46,687 nucleotides of DNA from Nonomuraea guangzhouensis (GTDB lineage Bacteria > Actinomycetota > Actinomycetes > Streptosporangiales > Streptosporangiaceae), in contig NZ_JAHKRM010000055.1 of NCBI RefSeq assembly GCF_019396345.1, forward strand, positions 1-46,687, in the 5' to 3' direction. Position 1 is the stretch's first letter. The number at the start of each line of letters is the position of its first letter. Shown here one piece after another: positions 8,251-15,270 of this stretch. Position numbers and translations under genes: made by a program. The notes below the pieces were generated by a model that made no database searches, was not told the DNA's origin, and saw only the letters and a list, made by a program, of their open reading frames with translations.

Positions 8251-8846
8251 GAGCCGTCGGCGGACAGGGAGTCCAGCCAGCCGACCAGGCGGGCGCACTG
8301 CCGCGTCATGACGTCGGGCTCGCGCAGGGCGTTGGCCAGCAGCGACATGCCCTGGTAGGCGCCCACCAGCGTCTCGGCGAGCCCGCCGGGATCAGGCAGC
8401 CCGAGCTCGCGGAACTGGCGTTCGGCCCAGTCCAGCAGCACCCGGATGGCCTTGCCCGCCGCCACGTCCAGGCCGCCCTCGGTACGCTTGTCCAGCTCGG
8501 CGGCCAGCGTCCCGGTCGGGCACCCGTAGCGGGCCGCGACTTCGCGCTGACTCGCCCACGCTTCCACCAGCCCCTTGAGCCGCTCCCTCGGGTCGTCAAG
8601 GTCATCCAGTTGGCCGGTGAGCAGACCCAGTTGCCGGACGTGCTCGGTGAGCGCGGCCGCGACCAGATCGTCCTTGGTCTTGAAGTAGTAGTACACATTG
8701 CCCACCGGGACGTCGGCGGCGTGGGCGATGTCGGCGATGGTGGTGCGCTCCGCGCCCTGCTGGTGCACGACCCGGGCGGCGGCGGCCATCAGCCGCTCCC
8801 GCTTGGCGGACGCGGCCCGCACCCGGGGGCTTTTCGAGTCAGTCAC
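8247..8846 (-). CDS. TetR/AcrR-family transcriptional regulator
   Basis: 199 residues. The N-terminal HTH (about 14-60) reads AAARVVHQQGAERTTIADIA, then ADVPVGNVYYYFKTKDDLV, the classical TetR DNA-binding unit. The C-terminal ligand domain is helical and unassigned. The GTG start at 8846 is preceded by TATAGT about 7 nt upstream on the minus strand (8854-8859), so the mRNA may be leaderless. The 38-bp intergenic region contains repeated TAAC units (TAACTAACTA), which may carry the operator. No exporter or enzyme gene is directly divergent, so its target is unclear; the next gene upstream is the PadR-linked membrane protein. Confidence 0.92.
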   Translation of the reverse strand: MTDSKSPRVRAASAKRERLMAAAARVVHQQGAERTTIADIAHAADVPVGNVYYYFKTKDDLVAAALTEHVRQLGLLTGQLDDLDDPRERLKGLVEAWASQREVAARYGCPTGTLAAELDKRTEGGLDVAAGKAIRVLLDWAERQFRELGLPDPGGLAETLVGAYQGMSLLANALREPDVMTRQCARLVGWLDSLSADGS

Positions 8847-8884
8847 CTAACTAACTATAGTCGCCGGGCAATCGGATGGGGCGG

Positions 8885-9733
8885 TCAGATCCTGCGTCTG
8901 GCACGACGAGCCGCCACCGCCGAAGCGATCACCAGCAGGGTGAGCAGCCCCCAGTAGGCGAAGCCCTTCCTGCCGTGCGCGGGCAGGTTCTCCGCCAAAT
9001 AGGCCAGGCCCGGGATCATATAGATGGCGGCGGCGAGTGACCACCGGGCGTCCCTGGCCGCCACGGTGGCCCAGAGCACGGCACTCAGCGCCAGCACCTC
9101 CACGCCCGACCGGAACAGCAACCAGGGCAGTTCCTCCGGGAAGGAGAAGTCGACGTACTGCAGCGTCCAGCAGAGCACCGGGATGAGCAGCCACAACCAC
9201 GACCGCGCGGGCAGCGCCTTCCCGCGCCGTCCTATGACCAGGACGGCCAGCCCGGCCACGATCACCACGTGGGGGACCACGTTCGACATCTCGACGTAGG
9301 CCGGTCCGAAGCGGGGGACGCCCATCCGGCCCAAGAGACCGCCGGCCTGGAAGGCGGCCACGGTCGCGAGCGGCAGCGCCAGCAGCAGCCGGCCGCGGGT
9401 GATCGCCACCATCAGCAGGATCGCGAGCGCGGTCCAGATCGGCCGGATCAGGTGGGGCAGGACGTCGACCTTCATCGCGTACGTGGTCGTCGCCACGGCC
9501 AGCACACCGAGATGCAGGCCGTCGGCCCACCAGGGCGCGCGGGACCTGGCGTCTCTGGCGTGGGCGGCGAAGCCCCCCGCCAGGAGCGGGAGCGCTTCGC
9601 GGATCGCCGGACGGCGGGCGCCCGGGGCGGCCGCCTCCATCAGCGTGTTGAGGAGCTCATCGCCGTGCTGCTCCCGGTAGGCACGGGGATAGGCCCAGAG
9701 CAGGCGGCGGTAGCGTCGTTCGAGGACGTTCAC
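8885..9733 (-). CDS. PadR-linked integral membrane protein
   Basis: 282 residues. The cytoplasmic N-terminus RRYRRLLWAYPRAYREQHGD is a segment repeatedly seen in actinobacterial membrane proteins encoded after PadR regulators. Six to seven predicted membrane segments follow, starting near residue 72 (HLGVLAVATTTYAMKV) and ending with LLTLLVIASAVAARRARRR. No catalytic motif is visible. The GTG start overlaps the stop of the padR gene (GTGA at 9730-9733), so it is co-translated and probably controlled by that PadR. Function unknown. Confidence 0.8.
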   Translation of the reverse strand: MNVLERRYRRLLWAYPRAYREQHGDELLNTLMEAAAPGARRPAIREALPLLAGGFAAHARDARSRAPWWADGLHLGVLAVATTTYAMKVDVLPHLIRPIWTALAILLMVAITRGRLLLALPLATVAAFQAGGLLGRMGVPRFGPAYVEMSNVVPHVVIVAGLAVLVIGRRGKALPARSWLWLLIPVLCWTLQYVDFSFPEELPWLLFRSGVEVLALSAVLWATVAARDARWSLAAAIYMIPGLAYLAENLPAHGRKGFAYWGLLTLLVIASAVAARRARRRI

Positions 9734-10050
9734 GTGCCCATCACCGTGATCTGGCTGGTCACGACGGCCGCGGCGCTCTGGAGCCGGACGGCCTCCGCGC
9801 GCACCGCGGCCGTGCCCTCTTCGGTGATCCGGTAGTAGCGTCTGGCCCGCCCGTCGACGATCTCCTCACGGTCGATCACCACCAGTCCGGCCTCGGCGAG
9901 CCGGTCGAGCGCGCCGTACAGGGTGCCGACGGCGAGCTTCACGCGTCCCGAGGACTGCTCGCCCGCGCGTTTGATGATCCCGTAGCCGTGGAGCGGCTTC
10001 TCCAGCAGTGCGGCGAGGATGAAATACGTCGCCTCTGTCATCTTGGTCAC
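9730..10050 (-). CDS. PadR-family transcriptional regulator
   Basis: 106 residues from the GTG at 10050. It has the PadR winged helix: TEATYFILAALLEKPLHGYG, GTLYGALDRLAEAGLV and GRARRYYRITEEG. Starts at GTG 10050 or ATG 10041 are both possible; a TATATT box on the minus strand at 10059-10064 sits 8 nt before the GTG and favours a leaderless message. The same AT-rich patch holds two direct copies of ATATATCG (10060-10067 and 10077-10084), good candidates for autoregulatory binding. It forms an operon with the membrane protein downstream. Confidence 0.92.
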   Translation of the reverse strand: MTKMTEATYFILAALLEKPLHGYGIIKRAGEQSSGRVKLAVGTLYGALDRLAEAGLVVIDREEIVDGRARRYYRITEEGTAAVRAEAVRLQSAAAVVTSQITVMGT

Positions 10051-10058
10051 GCGGGCAG

Positions 10059-10084
10059 AATATATCGAATGCCGAAATATATCG
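10059..10084. promoter_or_regulatory. PadR promoter/operator patch with ATATATCG direct repeats
   Basis: A strongly AT-rich patch in GC-rich surroundings. ATATATCG occurs at 10060-10067 and again at 10077-10084, a period of 17 bp, and overlaps the minus-strand -10 box TATATT. Position immediately before padR suggests autoregulation. PadR proteins usually bind dyads, so the direct arrangement is a caveat. Confidence 0.5.
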
Positions 10085-10090
10085 GGCGAT

Positions 10091-10969
10091 TTAGCGAATA
10101 AGGAGGTCGCGGAGGGCCTTGGCGATGTCGGCGGGGGCTTCTTCGGCCATGAAGTGACCGCAGGTGACCGTGTCATGCCGCAGGTCGGGCGCCCAGGCGC
10201 GCCACCGGGCGGCCGCGTCGAAGCCAAGGGCGGCGCCCCAGTCCTGCTGGAGTACGGTGACCGGCATCCGCAGCCGGTTGCCGGCGTCCCGGTCGGCCTG
10301 GTCGTGGACGACGTCGATGCCCGCGGAGGCGCGGTAGTCGGCCACGATCGACGGGACCGCGTCGCGGCAGGCGGCCAGGTACGCGGCCCGGACCTCGGCG
10401 GGGATCGCCTGCGGGTCGGTGGCCCAGATGTCGAGGAAGTGGCCGAAGAAGGCGTCCGAACCGGCGGCGATCAGCTGCTCGGGCAGGCCCGGCGGCTGGG
10501 CCATCAGGTAGAGGTGGAAGCCGACGGCGGCACTGACGCCGTGCATCACGTCCCACATGTCCAGGGTCGGCAGTACGTCGAGGCAGGCCACGTGCGTGAT
10601 CGTCTCGGGGTGATCGAGGGCGGCACGGAAGGCGACCAGGGCGCCGCGGTCGTGCCCGGCCAGCGCGAAACGGTCATGTCCCAGCGCGCGGGCCAGGGCG
10701 ACGATGTCGGCGGCCATGGTGCGCTTGGCGTAGGTGGTGCCGCCGGTCTCGGCGGGTTTGTCGCTGGCGCCGTAACCGCGCAGGTCGGGACAGATCACGG
10801 TGTGGTCGGCCGCGAGGTCGGCGGCGACGTGCCGCCACATCAGGTGGGTCTGCGGGAAGCCGTGCAGCAGCACGATCGGCGTGCCCGAGCCGGCGACGGC
10901 CGTGTTCAGGGACACACCGTCGGCGACAGGGACGCGCCGGTAGTCGAAGCCGGCGATGGCAGGCGTCAT
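10091..10969 (-). CDS. Alpha/beta hydrolase, haloacetate dehalogenase/epoxide hydrolase-like
   Basis: 292 residues. Oxyanion-hole segment VLLHGFPQTHLMWRHVA, then CPDLRGYGASDKP, nucleophile elbow AGHDRGALVAFR with Asp as nucleophile, and catalytic His in TCGHFMAEEAPADIA. An Asp nucleophile with the downstream RGYG arginine motif is typical of fluoroacetate/haloacetate dehalogenases and soluble epoxide hydrolases, so it likely attacks a C-X or epoxide carbon through an alkyl-enzyme ester. No signal peptide, hence cytoplasmic. The ATG start follows a weak GAAAGGGCTC segment. Divergent from the BTAD regulator with a 91-bp gap, which makes it a candidate target. Confidence 0.87.
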   Translation of the reverse strand: MTPAIAGFDYRRVPVADGVSLNTAVAGSGTPIVLLHGFPQTHLMWRHVAADLAADHTVICPDLRGYGASDKPAETGGTTYAKRTMAADIVALARALGHDRFALAGHDRGALVAFRAALDHPETITHVACLDVLPTLDMWDVMHGVSAAVGFHLYLMAQPPGLPEQLIAAGSDAFFGHFLDIWATDPQAIPAEVRAAYLAACRDAVPSIVADYRASAGIDVVHDQADRDAGNRLRMPVTVLQQDWGAALGFDAAARWRAWAPDLRHDTVTCGHFMAEEAPADIAKALRDLLIR

Positions 10970-11019
10970 GGTCGAGCCCTTTCCGTGGGTGAGCGGGTGC
11001 CTCCAGCCTGCCGGGCGGC

Positions 11020-11045
11020 GATGAGCATCGGATGAGCGCTATAAC
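11020..11045 (+). promoter_or_regulatory. SARP-style direct repeats and -10 box before the BTAD gene
   Basis: GATGAGC occurs at 11020-11026 and 11031-11037, an 11-bp period, and is followed by TATAAC at 11040-11045. SARP/BTAD regulators bind heptamer direct repeats with 11-bp spacing near the -35 region. Here the 3' repeat lies only 2 bp from the -10, closer than the roughly 8 bp of studied SARP promoters, so the assignment is tentative. Confidence 0.4.
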
Positions 11046-11060
11046 GTGGCCGGGGTGGCG

Positions 11061-13016
11061 ATGACGCGGAAGGTGTTCGGGGTGCTGGGGCCGGTGACGG
11101 CCTGGGACGATGCCGGGGAGGCGATCGCCTTGAAGGGGCCGCGGCACCGCGCGGTGCTGGCCCGGCTGATCGTCGCCCGCCGCCGCGTCGTCCCGGTCTC
11201 CCACCTGGTCGAGGACCTGTGGCTCGATCCGCCGCCGGGCGCGGTGGGTGCGGTACGCACCTTCGTGGCCGCGCTGCGCCGCGCGCTGGAGCCCGAGCGC
11301 CCGCCGCGCACCGCGGCGCGGCTGCTGGTCACCGAAGGGCCGGGGTACGCCCTGCGCGCGGAGCCGGACGCGGTGGACGCCTGGCGGTTCGAGCAGGCGG
11401 TGGCCGCGACGCTGCCGCCCGAAGACCTGCTCGCCCGGCTGGAGGAGGCGCTGGGATGGTGGCGCGGGCCCGCTTACGCCGAGTTCGCCGAGGAGGACTG
11501 GGCCCGGGCGGAGCGTTCCCGCCTCGCGGAGCTGCGGCTGCGGGCGGTGGAACGCCGGGCCGAGGCACGCCTCGCCCTGGGCCTCGCCGCCGAGGCGGTG
11601 CCGGATCTGGACGCGCACGTGGCCGAGCATCCCTGGCGCGAGGACGCCTGGCGGCTGCTGGCTCTCGCGCTGTACCGTACCGGCCGCCAAGGGGACGCGC
11701 TGGCGGTGCTGCGCCGGGCACGAACGCTCCTGGTCGAGCAGCTGGGGGTGGATCCGGGCCCGGCACTGCGCGGCCTGGAGACCGACATCCTGCACCAGTC
11801 GGGCCACCTCGACCCGGCCGGCGCGGCGGGCCGGGTGTGGGCGCAGACGGCCGCCGCCTATGACCGGACCGTGGCGTCCGGCGCGCGGGCGCGGCTGGAG
11901 TCGACGGTGGGACTGCTGCGTAATCTGGCGGTGACCGGGGGCGGCGGTCTGGAGGCCGCCCGCCGGTACCGCGGGGCGGCCGTCGCCGCGGCGGAGGAGC
12001 TGGGCGACGCGGAGTTGACCGCCCGGGTGATCGGCGCGTACGACGTACCGGCGATCTGGACCCGCTCGGACGACCCGGAACAGGCGGCCCAGATCGTGGC
12101 GGCGGCCGAACGCGCCCTGGCCGCCCTCCCACCCGCCGCGCACCAGGCGGCGCGGGCCCGGCTGCTGGCCACGATCGCCCTGGAGTCACGCGGCACCCGT
12201 GCGGAGCGCGGGCCCCGGGCGGCGGCGCAGGCGGAGGAGATCGCCCGCCGTCTGGACGATCCGGCGCTGCTGGCGTTCGCCCTCAACGGCGTGTTCATGC
12301 AGACCTTTCACCGGGCCGGTCTGGCGCCGCGCCGGGACGAGCTCGGCGCCGAGCTGGTCGCCCTGTCCGCCCGGCATGGCCTGGTCACCTTCGAGGTGCT
12401 CGGGCACCTCGTCCGCCTGCAAGCCCGCAGCGCGCTCGCGGACTTCCCCGGCGCCGACGAGCACGCGGCCGCCGCCGACCGCCTGGCCGAACGGCACGAG
12501 CTGCCGCTGGCCGGCGTGTTCGCCCAGTGGTACCGGGCGCTACGGCTCGCCGCCACCGAGCAGGCACCGGTGGCGGAGGCGGCCTACCGCGCGGCCGCCG
12601 CGCGCCTGGAAGGTGCCGGCATGCCCGGACTGCAGGCCGGGCTGTTGCCGCTCGCGCTGCTCTGCCTGCGCCTGCGGCACGCACGGCCCGCCCAGACCGA
12701 CGAGGGCATCGACTGGGGACCCTACGAGCCGTGGGCCCGTCCCCTGGTGCTGCTGGCCCAGGACCGCCCGGGCGAGGCCGCGGCGGCACTGCGCCTGGTC
12801 CCGGAACCGCCCCGCGACCTGCTGTACGAGGCGCTGTGGTGCCTCGCCGCCCGGGCCGCCATCGCCGTCGGCGACCGGGAGACGATGGAACGCGCCCATG
12901 CCGAGCTGCTCCCCGCGGCGGCGGAGCTGGCGGGGGCGGGCAGCGGCCTGCTCACCTTGGGCCCGGTCTCCGGACACCTCGACGACCTCACCACCGCCCT
13001 CCGCCGCCCCCGGTGA
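11061..13016 (+). CDS. BTAD/SARP-type transcriptional regulator with long TPR-like C-terminus
   Basis: 651 residues from the ATG at 11061 (in-frame GTGs at 11046 and 11055 are alternatives; the -10 box at 11040-11045 makes 11061 or 11055 most plausible). Residues 1-95 form the OmpR-like winged helix (FGVLGPVTAWDD, LKGPRHRAVLARLIV, GAVRTFVAALRRALEP). Residues about 100-245 are the bacterial transcriptional activation domain (HPWREDAWRLLALALYRTGR, ALAVLRRARTLLVEQLGVDP). The remaining 400 residues are alanine-rich helical repeats; no P-loop is visible, unlike AfsR with its NB-ARC domain. Likely an activator, perhaps of itself or the divergent hydrolase. Confidence 0.88.
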   Translation: MTRKVFGVLGPVTAWDDAGEAIALKGPRHRAVLARLIVARRRVVPVSHLVEDLWLDPPPGAVGAVRTFVAALRRALEPERPPRTAARLLVTEGPGYALRAEPDAVDAWRFEQAVAATLPPEDLLARLEEALGWWRGPAYAEFAEEDWARAERSRLAELRLRAVERRAEARLALGLAAEAVPDLDAHVAEHPWREDAWRLLALALYRTGRQGDALAVLRRARTLLVEQLGVDPGPALRGLETDILHQSGHLDPAGAAGRVWAQTAAAYDRTVASGARARLESTVGLLRNLAVTGGGGLEAARRYRGAAVAAAEELGDAELTARVIGAYDVPAIWTRSDDPEQAAQIVAAAERALAALPPAAHQAARARLLATIALESRGTRAERGPRAAAQAEEIARRLDDPALLAFALNGVFMQTFHRAGLAPRRDELGAELVALSARHGLVTFEVLGHLVRLQARSALADFPGADEHAAAADRLAERHELPLAGVFAQWYRALRLAATEQAPVAEAAYRAAAARLEGAGMPGLQAGLLPLALLCLRLRHARPAQTDEGIDWGPYEPWARPLVLLAQDRPGEAAAALRLVPEPPRDLLYEALWCLAARAAIAVGDRETMERAHAELLPAAAELAGAGSGLLTLGPVSGHLDDLTTALRRPR

Positions 13017-13032
13017 GCTCGCACCACACACT

Positions 13033-13071
13033 CTCCCCGACCGTCACCCGACCGCGCCGACACTCGGGGAG
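13033..13071. terminator. Candidate bidirectional hairpin terminator
   Basis: CTCCCCGA at 13033-13040 is perfectly complementary to TCGGGGAG at 13064-13071, with a 23-nt loop. It lies in the 90-bp gap between the convergent BTAD and ECF42 genes. There is no T-tract, which is common for actinobacterial terminators, but the long loop lowers confidence. Confidence 0.35.
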
Positions 13072-13106
13072 CCGGCGCTCAGGGACCCGAAGCGAGGCGA
13101 GGCGGG

Positions 13107-14267
13107 TCACAGGTCGGTGAGGCGGTGGTTGAGGAAGCGGCGCTCGGCCTCGGTGGTGGCGAGGTCGAGCGCTCTTCGGTACGCCGCCCGCGCCGCCGCC
13201 GGGTCGTCGAGGCGCCGCAGGAGTTCGGCCCGGGTGGAGTGGAAGTAGCGGTAGTCGTCGAGGTGGAGCGCGTCGACGATCGCCAGCGCCGCCCGCGGCC
13301 CCTCGATCTCGGCGATCGCCACGGCCCGGTTGAGCTCGACGATCTCGGAGCCCGTCAGTTCATGTAGGCGGCCATAGAGCGCGGCGACGGCCGGCCAGTC
13401 GATCCGTTCCTCGGTCTGCAAGGCGGCGATGGCCGCCTGCACCGCGTAAACGCCGCGAGCGCCGACCCTGACAGCACGGTCGAGCAGCGCCCGCCCTTCC
13501 TCGATCTGGGCGATGTCCCACAGGCGGCGATCCTGCTCGTGAAGCAGGACGATCTCGCCGTCGCGCACGCGGGCCGCGCGACGGGAGTCGTGCAGCAGCA
13601 TCAGCGCCAGCAGCGCGACGGCCTCAGGCTCGTCGGGCATGAGGCCGAGCAGTATCCGGCCCAGCCGGATCGCCTCCGCCGCGAGGTCGGCCCGGCCGTC
13701 GCCGTACCCCTGATTGAAGATCAGATAGAGCACCGCGAGGACCGCTCCCAGGCGGCCGGGCAGGAGGTGGTCGTGCGGGATCGCGAACGGGATCGCCGCC
13801 ACCCTGATCTTGTTGCGCGCGCGGGAGAGGCGGCGCTTCATCGTCTCGTCGTTCACCAGGAACGCCCGGGCGATCTCCGGGGTGGACAGGCCGCCCAGCG
13901 CGCGCAGGGTGAGCGCGACCTGGGCCTCGGTCGCCAGCGCCGGGTGACAGCACATGAAGAAGAGTTCGAGGCGTTCGTCGGGGATCGTCGTCTCATCCAT
14001 CGTGATCTCCGCGGGTTCCGGGCGATCCAGCAGCCGGGTCTTCTCCGCGCGGGTGCGGTCGCGACGCAGGCGGTCGATCGCCCGGTTGCGTCCGGTCACC
14101 ACGAGCCAGGCTCCCGGATTGTCCGGCGGCCCGTCACGCGCCCAGCGCTCGGCGGCGATGACGAACGCCTCCTGCGCGGCCTCCTCGGCGAGGTCGATGT
14201 CGCCGAGGAAGCTCACCAGAGCGGCCACCACACGCGCCCACTGGTCGCGGAAGACCTCCTCGAGCAC
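13107..14267 (-). CDS. ECF42-type RNA polymerase sigma factor with C-terminal extension
   Basis: 386 residues. Sigma region 2 is at about 8-75 (LGDIDLAEEAAQEAFVIAAE, then NPGAWLVVTGRNRAIDRLRR) and region 4 at about 115-170 (TLRALGGLSTPEIARAFLV, then ETMKRRLSRARNKIRVA). A helical C-terminal extension (about 180-386) carries the family hallmarks LAVLYLIFNQGYG, ALLALMLLHDSRRAAR and RAAYRRALDLATTEAERRFL. ECF42 factors lack a classical anti-sigma; the extension is thought to modulate activity. GTG start at 14267, 3 bp after the DGPF gene, the partner family that defines the ECF42 context. Confidence 0.93.
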   Translation of the reverse strand: MLEEVFRDQWARVVAALVSFLGDIDLAEEAAQEAFVIAAERWARDGPPDNPGAWLVVTGRNRAIDRLRRDRTRAEKTRLLDRPEPAEITMDETTIPDERLELFFMCCHPALATEAQVALTLRALGGLSTPEIARAFLVNDETMKRRLSRARNKIRVAAIPFAIPHDHLLPGRLGAVLAVLYLIFNQGYGDGRADLAAEAIRLGRILLGLMPDEPEAVALLALMLLHDSRRAARVRDGEIVLLHEQDRRLWDIAQIEEGRALLDRAVRVGARGVYAVQAAIAALQTEERIDWPAVAALYGRLHELTGSEIVELNRAVAIAEIEGPRAALAIVDALHLDDYRYFHSTRAELLRRLDDPAAARAAYRRALDLATTEAERRFLNHRLTDL

Positions 14268-14270
14268 GGC

Positions 14271-14609
14271 CTACCGCTCCACCAGCGGCCGTACTTCGAC
14301 CGAACCGCCGAGGCGGGCGGCCGGGATCCGGGCGGCGAGTTCCAGCACGGAGTCGAGGTCGATCGCCTCGACGAGGTAGTAGCCGCCGAAGATCTCCTTG
14401 GTGTCGGCGAACGGCCCGTCGGTCAGCAGCAGTTCGCCGTGCTCGACGCGGACGGTGGTCGCGGTGTCGGCGGGCTGGAGCCGTTCGCCTCCGAGGATGC
14501 GTTCATCCTTCGTCAGCGCGATGTACTCGGCGCTGATGGCGGCTCGCTGGTCCTCGCTGAGGCCGTCGTAAGCGCCGGGGCGTTCGTTGATCAGCAGTGC
14601 GTACTTCAA
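14271..14609 (-). CDS. YCII/DGPF-domain protein
   Basis: 112 residues, one small alpha+beta domain: KYALLINERPGAYDGLSEDQ, then LLLTDGPFADTKEIFGGYYL with the DGPF motif that names the family. Proteins of this family are encoded next to ECF42 sigma factors and are thought to be their functional partners or targets; biochemical role unknown. The TTG at 14609 is chosen because AGGAG sits 7 nt upstream and the N-terminus then begins directly at the conserved beta-strand. Middle gene of a three-gene operon. Confidence 0.9.
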   Translation of the reverse strand: MKYALLINERPGAYDGLSEDQRAAISAEYIALTKDERILGGERLQPADTATTVRVEHGELLLTDGPFADTKEIFGGYYLVEAIDLDSVLELAARIPAARLGGSVEVRPLVER

Positions 14610-14619
14610 CGGTGGTCTC

Positions 14620-15180
14620 CTAAACGCGGTCGTAGACGAGGCGGACGGCATGGCCCGTCCTTTCGGCGGCCGCGAGGTTCAGGCCGATGGGCTGTCCGGG
14701 CTGCTCGAACAGGCGCCGGCCCTGACCGAGCACCGTCGGGAAGACCAGCAGCCGGTATTGGTCGATCAGGTCGGCCGCGCGCAGCGCATCGACGATGCTA
14801 GCGCTGCCGGCGACCACGACATCCTGGCTCCGCCCGCGCTTGGACACCTCGTCGACCAGGTCGCCCCGCAGGAGGGTGGAGTTGCGCCAGCCCTCGACGT
14901 CGTCCAGTGATCGTGAGGCGACGAGCTTGGGGATGGCGTTCATCTTCTGGGAGAACTCGTCCTCCCTGGCGGGCCAGATGCCGGAGAACAGCTGCCAGGT
15001 GACGCGGCCCAGCAGCATGACTCCGGTGTCCAGCACCTCGCCCAGCTCGAACTTGTCGCCGGCCACGGCTTCGGGCCCGTAGCGGAAGGCCCATCCTCCC
15101 CACGGCGAGCCGGCCGACCCGTCCGGGTCCTCGATGACCCCGTCGAGGGTGATGAACTGGATGGCGATGACCTGACCCAT
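14620..15180 (-). CDS. Dihydrofolate reductase-like (RibD C-terminal) family protein
   Basis: 186 residues. It shows the actinobacterial DHFR-like fold: IAIQFITLDGVIEDPDG at the N-terminus, VMLLGRVTWQLFSGIWP, KLVASRSLDDVEGWRNST, QDVVVAGSASIVDALRAADL and a final YRLLVFPTVLGQGRRLF. These correspond to the NADPH-binding core of DHFR/RibD reductases. Most such family members are not the essential folate enzyme; the substrate is unknown. The ATG at 15180 has AGGAGG 9 nt upstream. It leads the operon with the DGPF and ECF42 genes (10 bp to the next gene), so it is probably co-regulated with them. Confidence 0.87.
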   Translation of the reverse strand: MGQVIAIQFITLDGVIEDPDGSAGSPWGGWAFRYGPEAVAGDKFELGEVLDTGVMLLGRVTWQLFSGIWPAREDEFSQKMNAIPKLVASRSLDDVEGWRNSTLLRGDLVDEVSKRGRSQDVVVAGSASIVDALRAADLIDQYRLLVFPTVLGQGRRLFEQPGQPIGLNLAAAERTGHAVRLVYDRV

Positions 15181-15218
15181 GACCTTGGACCTCCTGGAAG
15201 CCGATTTCTCGGTCACAG

Positions 15219-15245
15219 GACGAGCCGGAACGCCTCCAGGGGACA
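15219..15245 (-). promoter_or_regulatory. Candidate ECF-type promoter of the DHFR-DGPF-ECF42 operon
   Basis: On the minus strand TGTCCC (15245-15240) and CGTC (15222-15219) are 17 bp apart, 39 bp before the DHFR-like start. ECF42 promoters are described with TGTCGA at -35 and CGA/TC at -10; the -35 here differs at two positions. Weak candidate for autoregulation. Confidence 0.25.
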
Positions 15246-15254
15246 GGCAGAGAC

Positions 15255-15270
15255 TGTGATCTAGGTCACA
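15255..15270. promoter_or_regulatory. Perfect CRP-type site TGTGA-N6-TCACA
   Basis: TGTGATCTAGGTCACA at 15255-15270 matches the CRP/FNR-family core consensus at all ten arm positions and also the T-x-G-G spacer preference reported for mycobacterial CRP. It lies 75-90 bp upstream of the DHFR-like gene and overlaps the last codon region of the convergently ordered upstream gene (stop at 15266-15268). Confidence 0.55.
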
